From an uncultured bacterium (GTDB lineage: Bacteria > Hydrogenedentota > Hydrogenedentia > Hydrogenedentales > CAITNO01): a stretch of 15,178 nt of DNA. The translations under genes and the position numbers were made by a program. The stretch is from the NCBI GenBank assembly GCA_937923585.1, contig CALDSM010000437.1, positions 1-15,178 on the forward strand. Reading direction: 5' to 3'. The notes below the pieces were generated by a model that was not told the origin of the DNA, did no database searches, and saw nothing but the letters and a program-made list of their open reading frames with translations. Of this stretch, positions 14,761 to 15,178 are shown piece after piece; the stretch's first letter is position 1, and every line of letters begins with the position of its first letter.

Positions 14761-15178
14761 GTGAAGCGCTTCATCGCCGAGCATTCGGCCCTGTTCATTC
14801 TCGCGGCACTCTGCGTGGCGCTCGGGCTCTATTCGCCCGAGTTCCGCAGCGCGGGCAACCTGCAGAATGTGGCGCAGCGCACCACCGTGGTGGGCGTGAT
14901 CGCGCTGGGCGAACTGCTCGTCATTCTCATGGGCGGCATAGACCTGTCCGTGGGCAGCATTGCCGCGCTGTCCGGCGTGGCCGGATGCCTGGCCATGCTC
15001 CAGTGCCAGACCTGGCTCGCCTCCGAACTGGTGCATGGCTGCGTGGCCAAACTCGCCTCGTGGACTTCTCCCTCTGCGGAGGCGTTCCTGGCAAACGGGG
15101 TGTTCCCGGGCCTGGTGCTCACGGCTGGCCTTCTTGCGGGCGTGCTCGTCGGCCTTGCCTGCGGCGTCGTTAACGGAC
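14761..15178 (+). CDS. RbsC-type sugar ABC transporter permease (5' part, runs off right edge)
   Basis: 139 codons are open from GTG 14761 to the window end. An in-frame TAG (the stop of the preceding gene) limits the start to 14743 or later, and GTG 14761 is the best candidate, with GGAG 12 bases upstream. The protein begins MKRFIAEHSALFILAALCVALGLYSPEF, then NLQNVAQRTTVVGVIALGELLVILMGGIDLSVGSIAALSG. The GGIDLSVGS motif is diagnostic of the BPD_transp_2 (RbsC/AraH/XylH) family of inner-membrane sugar permeases. A ~40-residue loop rich in Ser, Ala and Trp follows, then GLVLTAGLLAGVLVGLACGVVNG. The ATPase and periplasmic binding protein should lie to the right. Substrate is probably a sugar or cyclitol. 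Confidence 0.87.
   Translation, partial: MKRFIAEHSALFILAALCVALGLYSPEFRSAGNLQNVAQRTTVVGVIALGELLVILMGGIDLSVGSIAALSGVAGCLAMLQCQTWLASELVHGCVAKLASWTSPSAEAFLANGVFPGLVLTAGLLAGVLVGLACGVVNG

Noticed and set aside
13585..15036. Minus-strand open frame of 483 codons opposite the second Gfo/Idh and permease genes
   Set aside because: His/Arg/Val-rich shadow of the plus-strand Rossmann and permease sequences; no plausible start region.

Overview
The window is GC-rich, bacterial and densely coded. It reads as a piece of a heterotrophic bacterium from the Planctomycetota / Verrucomicrobiota / Lentisphaerota / Hydrogenedentota kind of lineage; Candidatus Hydrogenedentes is my best single guess. That rests on gene content only: a secreted DUF1080 protein, xylose-isomerase-like TIM barrels, two Gfo/Idh/MocA oxidoreductases, two SUMF1-domain proteins, an orphan pseudopilin with an H-X-DG C-terminus, and secreted multidomain carbohydrate-associated proteins. 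There is no rRNA, tRNA, CRISPR array or transposase gene.

Layout. (1) 1-269, minus: 5' part of a membrane-anchored protein of unknown function, with its own promoter, running off the left edge. (2) 573-4761, plus: a four-gene sugar cluster consisting of a secreted DUF1080 (3-keto-disaccharide hydrolase family) protein, a phosphomannose-isomerase-like double cupin, a sugar isomerase/epimerase TIM barrel and a Gfo/Idh/MocA dehydrogenase. It ends at a good intrinsic terminator, followed by a 28-bp-arm inverted repeat. (3) 4966-6780, plus: a secreted calcineurin-type metallophosphoesterase with a beta-sandwich linker and a CBM9-like C-terminus. (4) 6781-7145: a gene-free stretch with a long inverted repeat and about 10-nt periodic CACGGAA repeats. 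(5) 7146-9623, plus: a secreted SUMF1 + Asp-box propeller + MORN-type fusion, meeting convergently (12 nt between stops) a SUMF1-domain lipoprotein at 9636-10442, minus. (6) 10640-11584, minus: a pseudopilin-like protein divergent from a FadR-type GntR regulator (11860-12615, plus), with well-formed promoters and palindromic operator candidates between them. (7) 12962-13552, plus: an exported protein with four EF-hand loops and a C-terminal Cys / transmembrane / Arg-Arg tail that looks like a sorting signal. (8) 13714-15178, plus: a second Gfo/Idh/MocA protein followed by the 5' part of an RbsC-type sugar ABC permease that runs off the right edge.

How it may work together (inference). The cluster at 573-4761 has the parts expected for oxidative processing of glycosides through 3-keto-sugar intermediates: a Gfo/Idh dehydrogenase to make or reduce the keto sugar, a DUF1080 enzyme to cleave 3-keto-glycosides, and a TIM-barrel isomerase/epimerase and cupin to process the product. 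The right-hand Gfo/Idh-permease pair looks like a separate uptake-and-oxidation unit. The FadR-type regulator probably controls itself and possibly neighbouring genes. Most CDSs have a recognisable Shine-Dalgarno sequence, and these decided several start sites (573, 2655, 7146, 10442, 11584, 12962, 13714).
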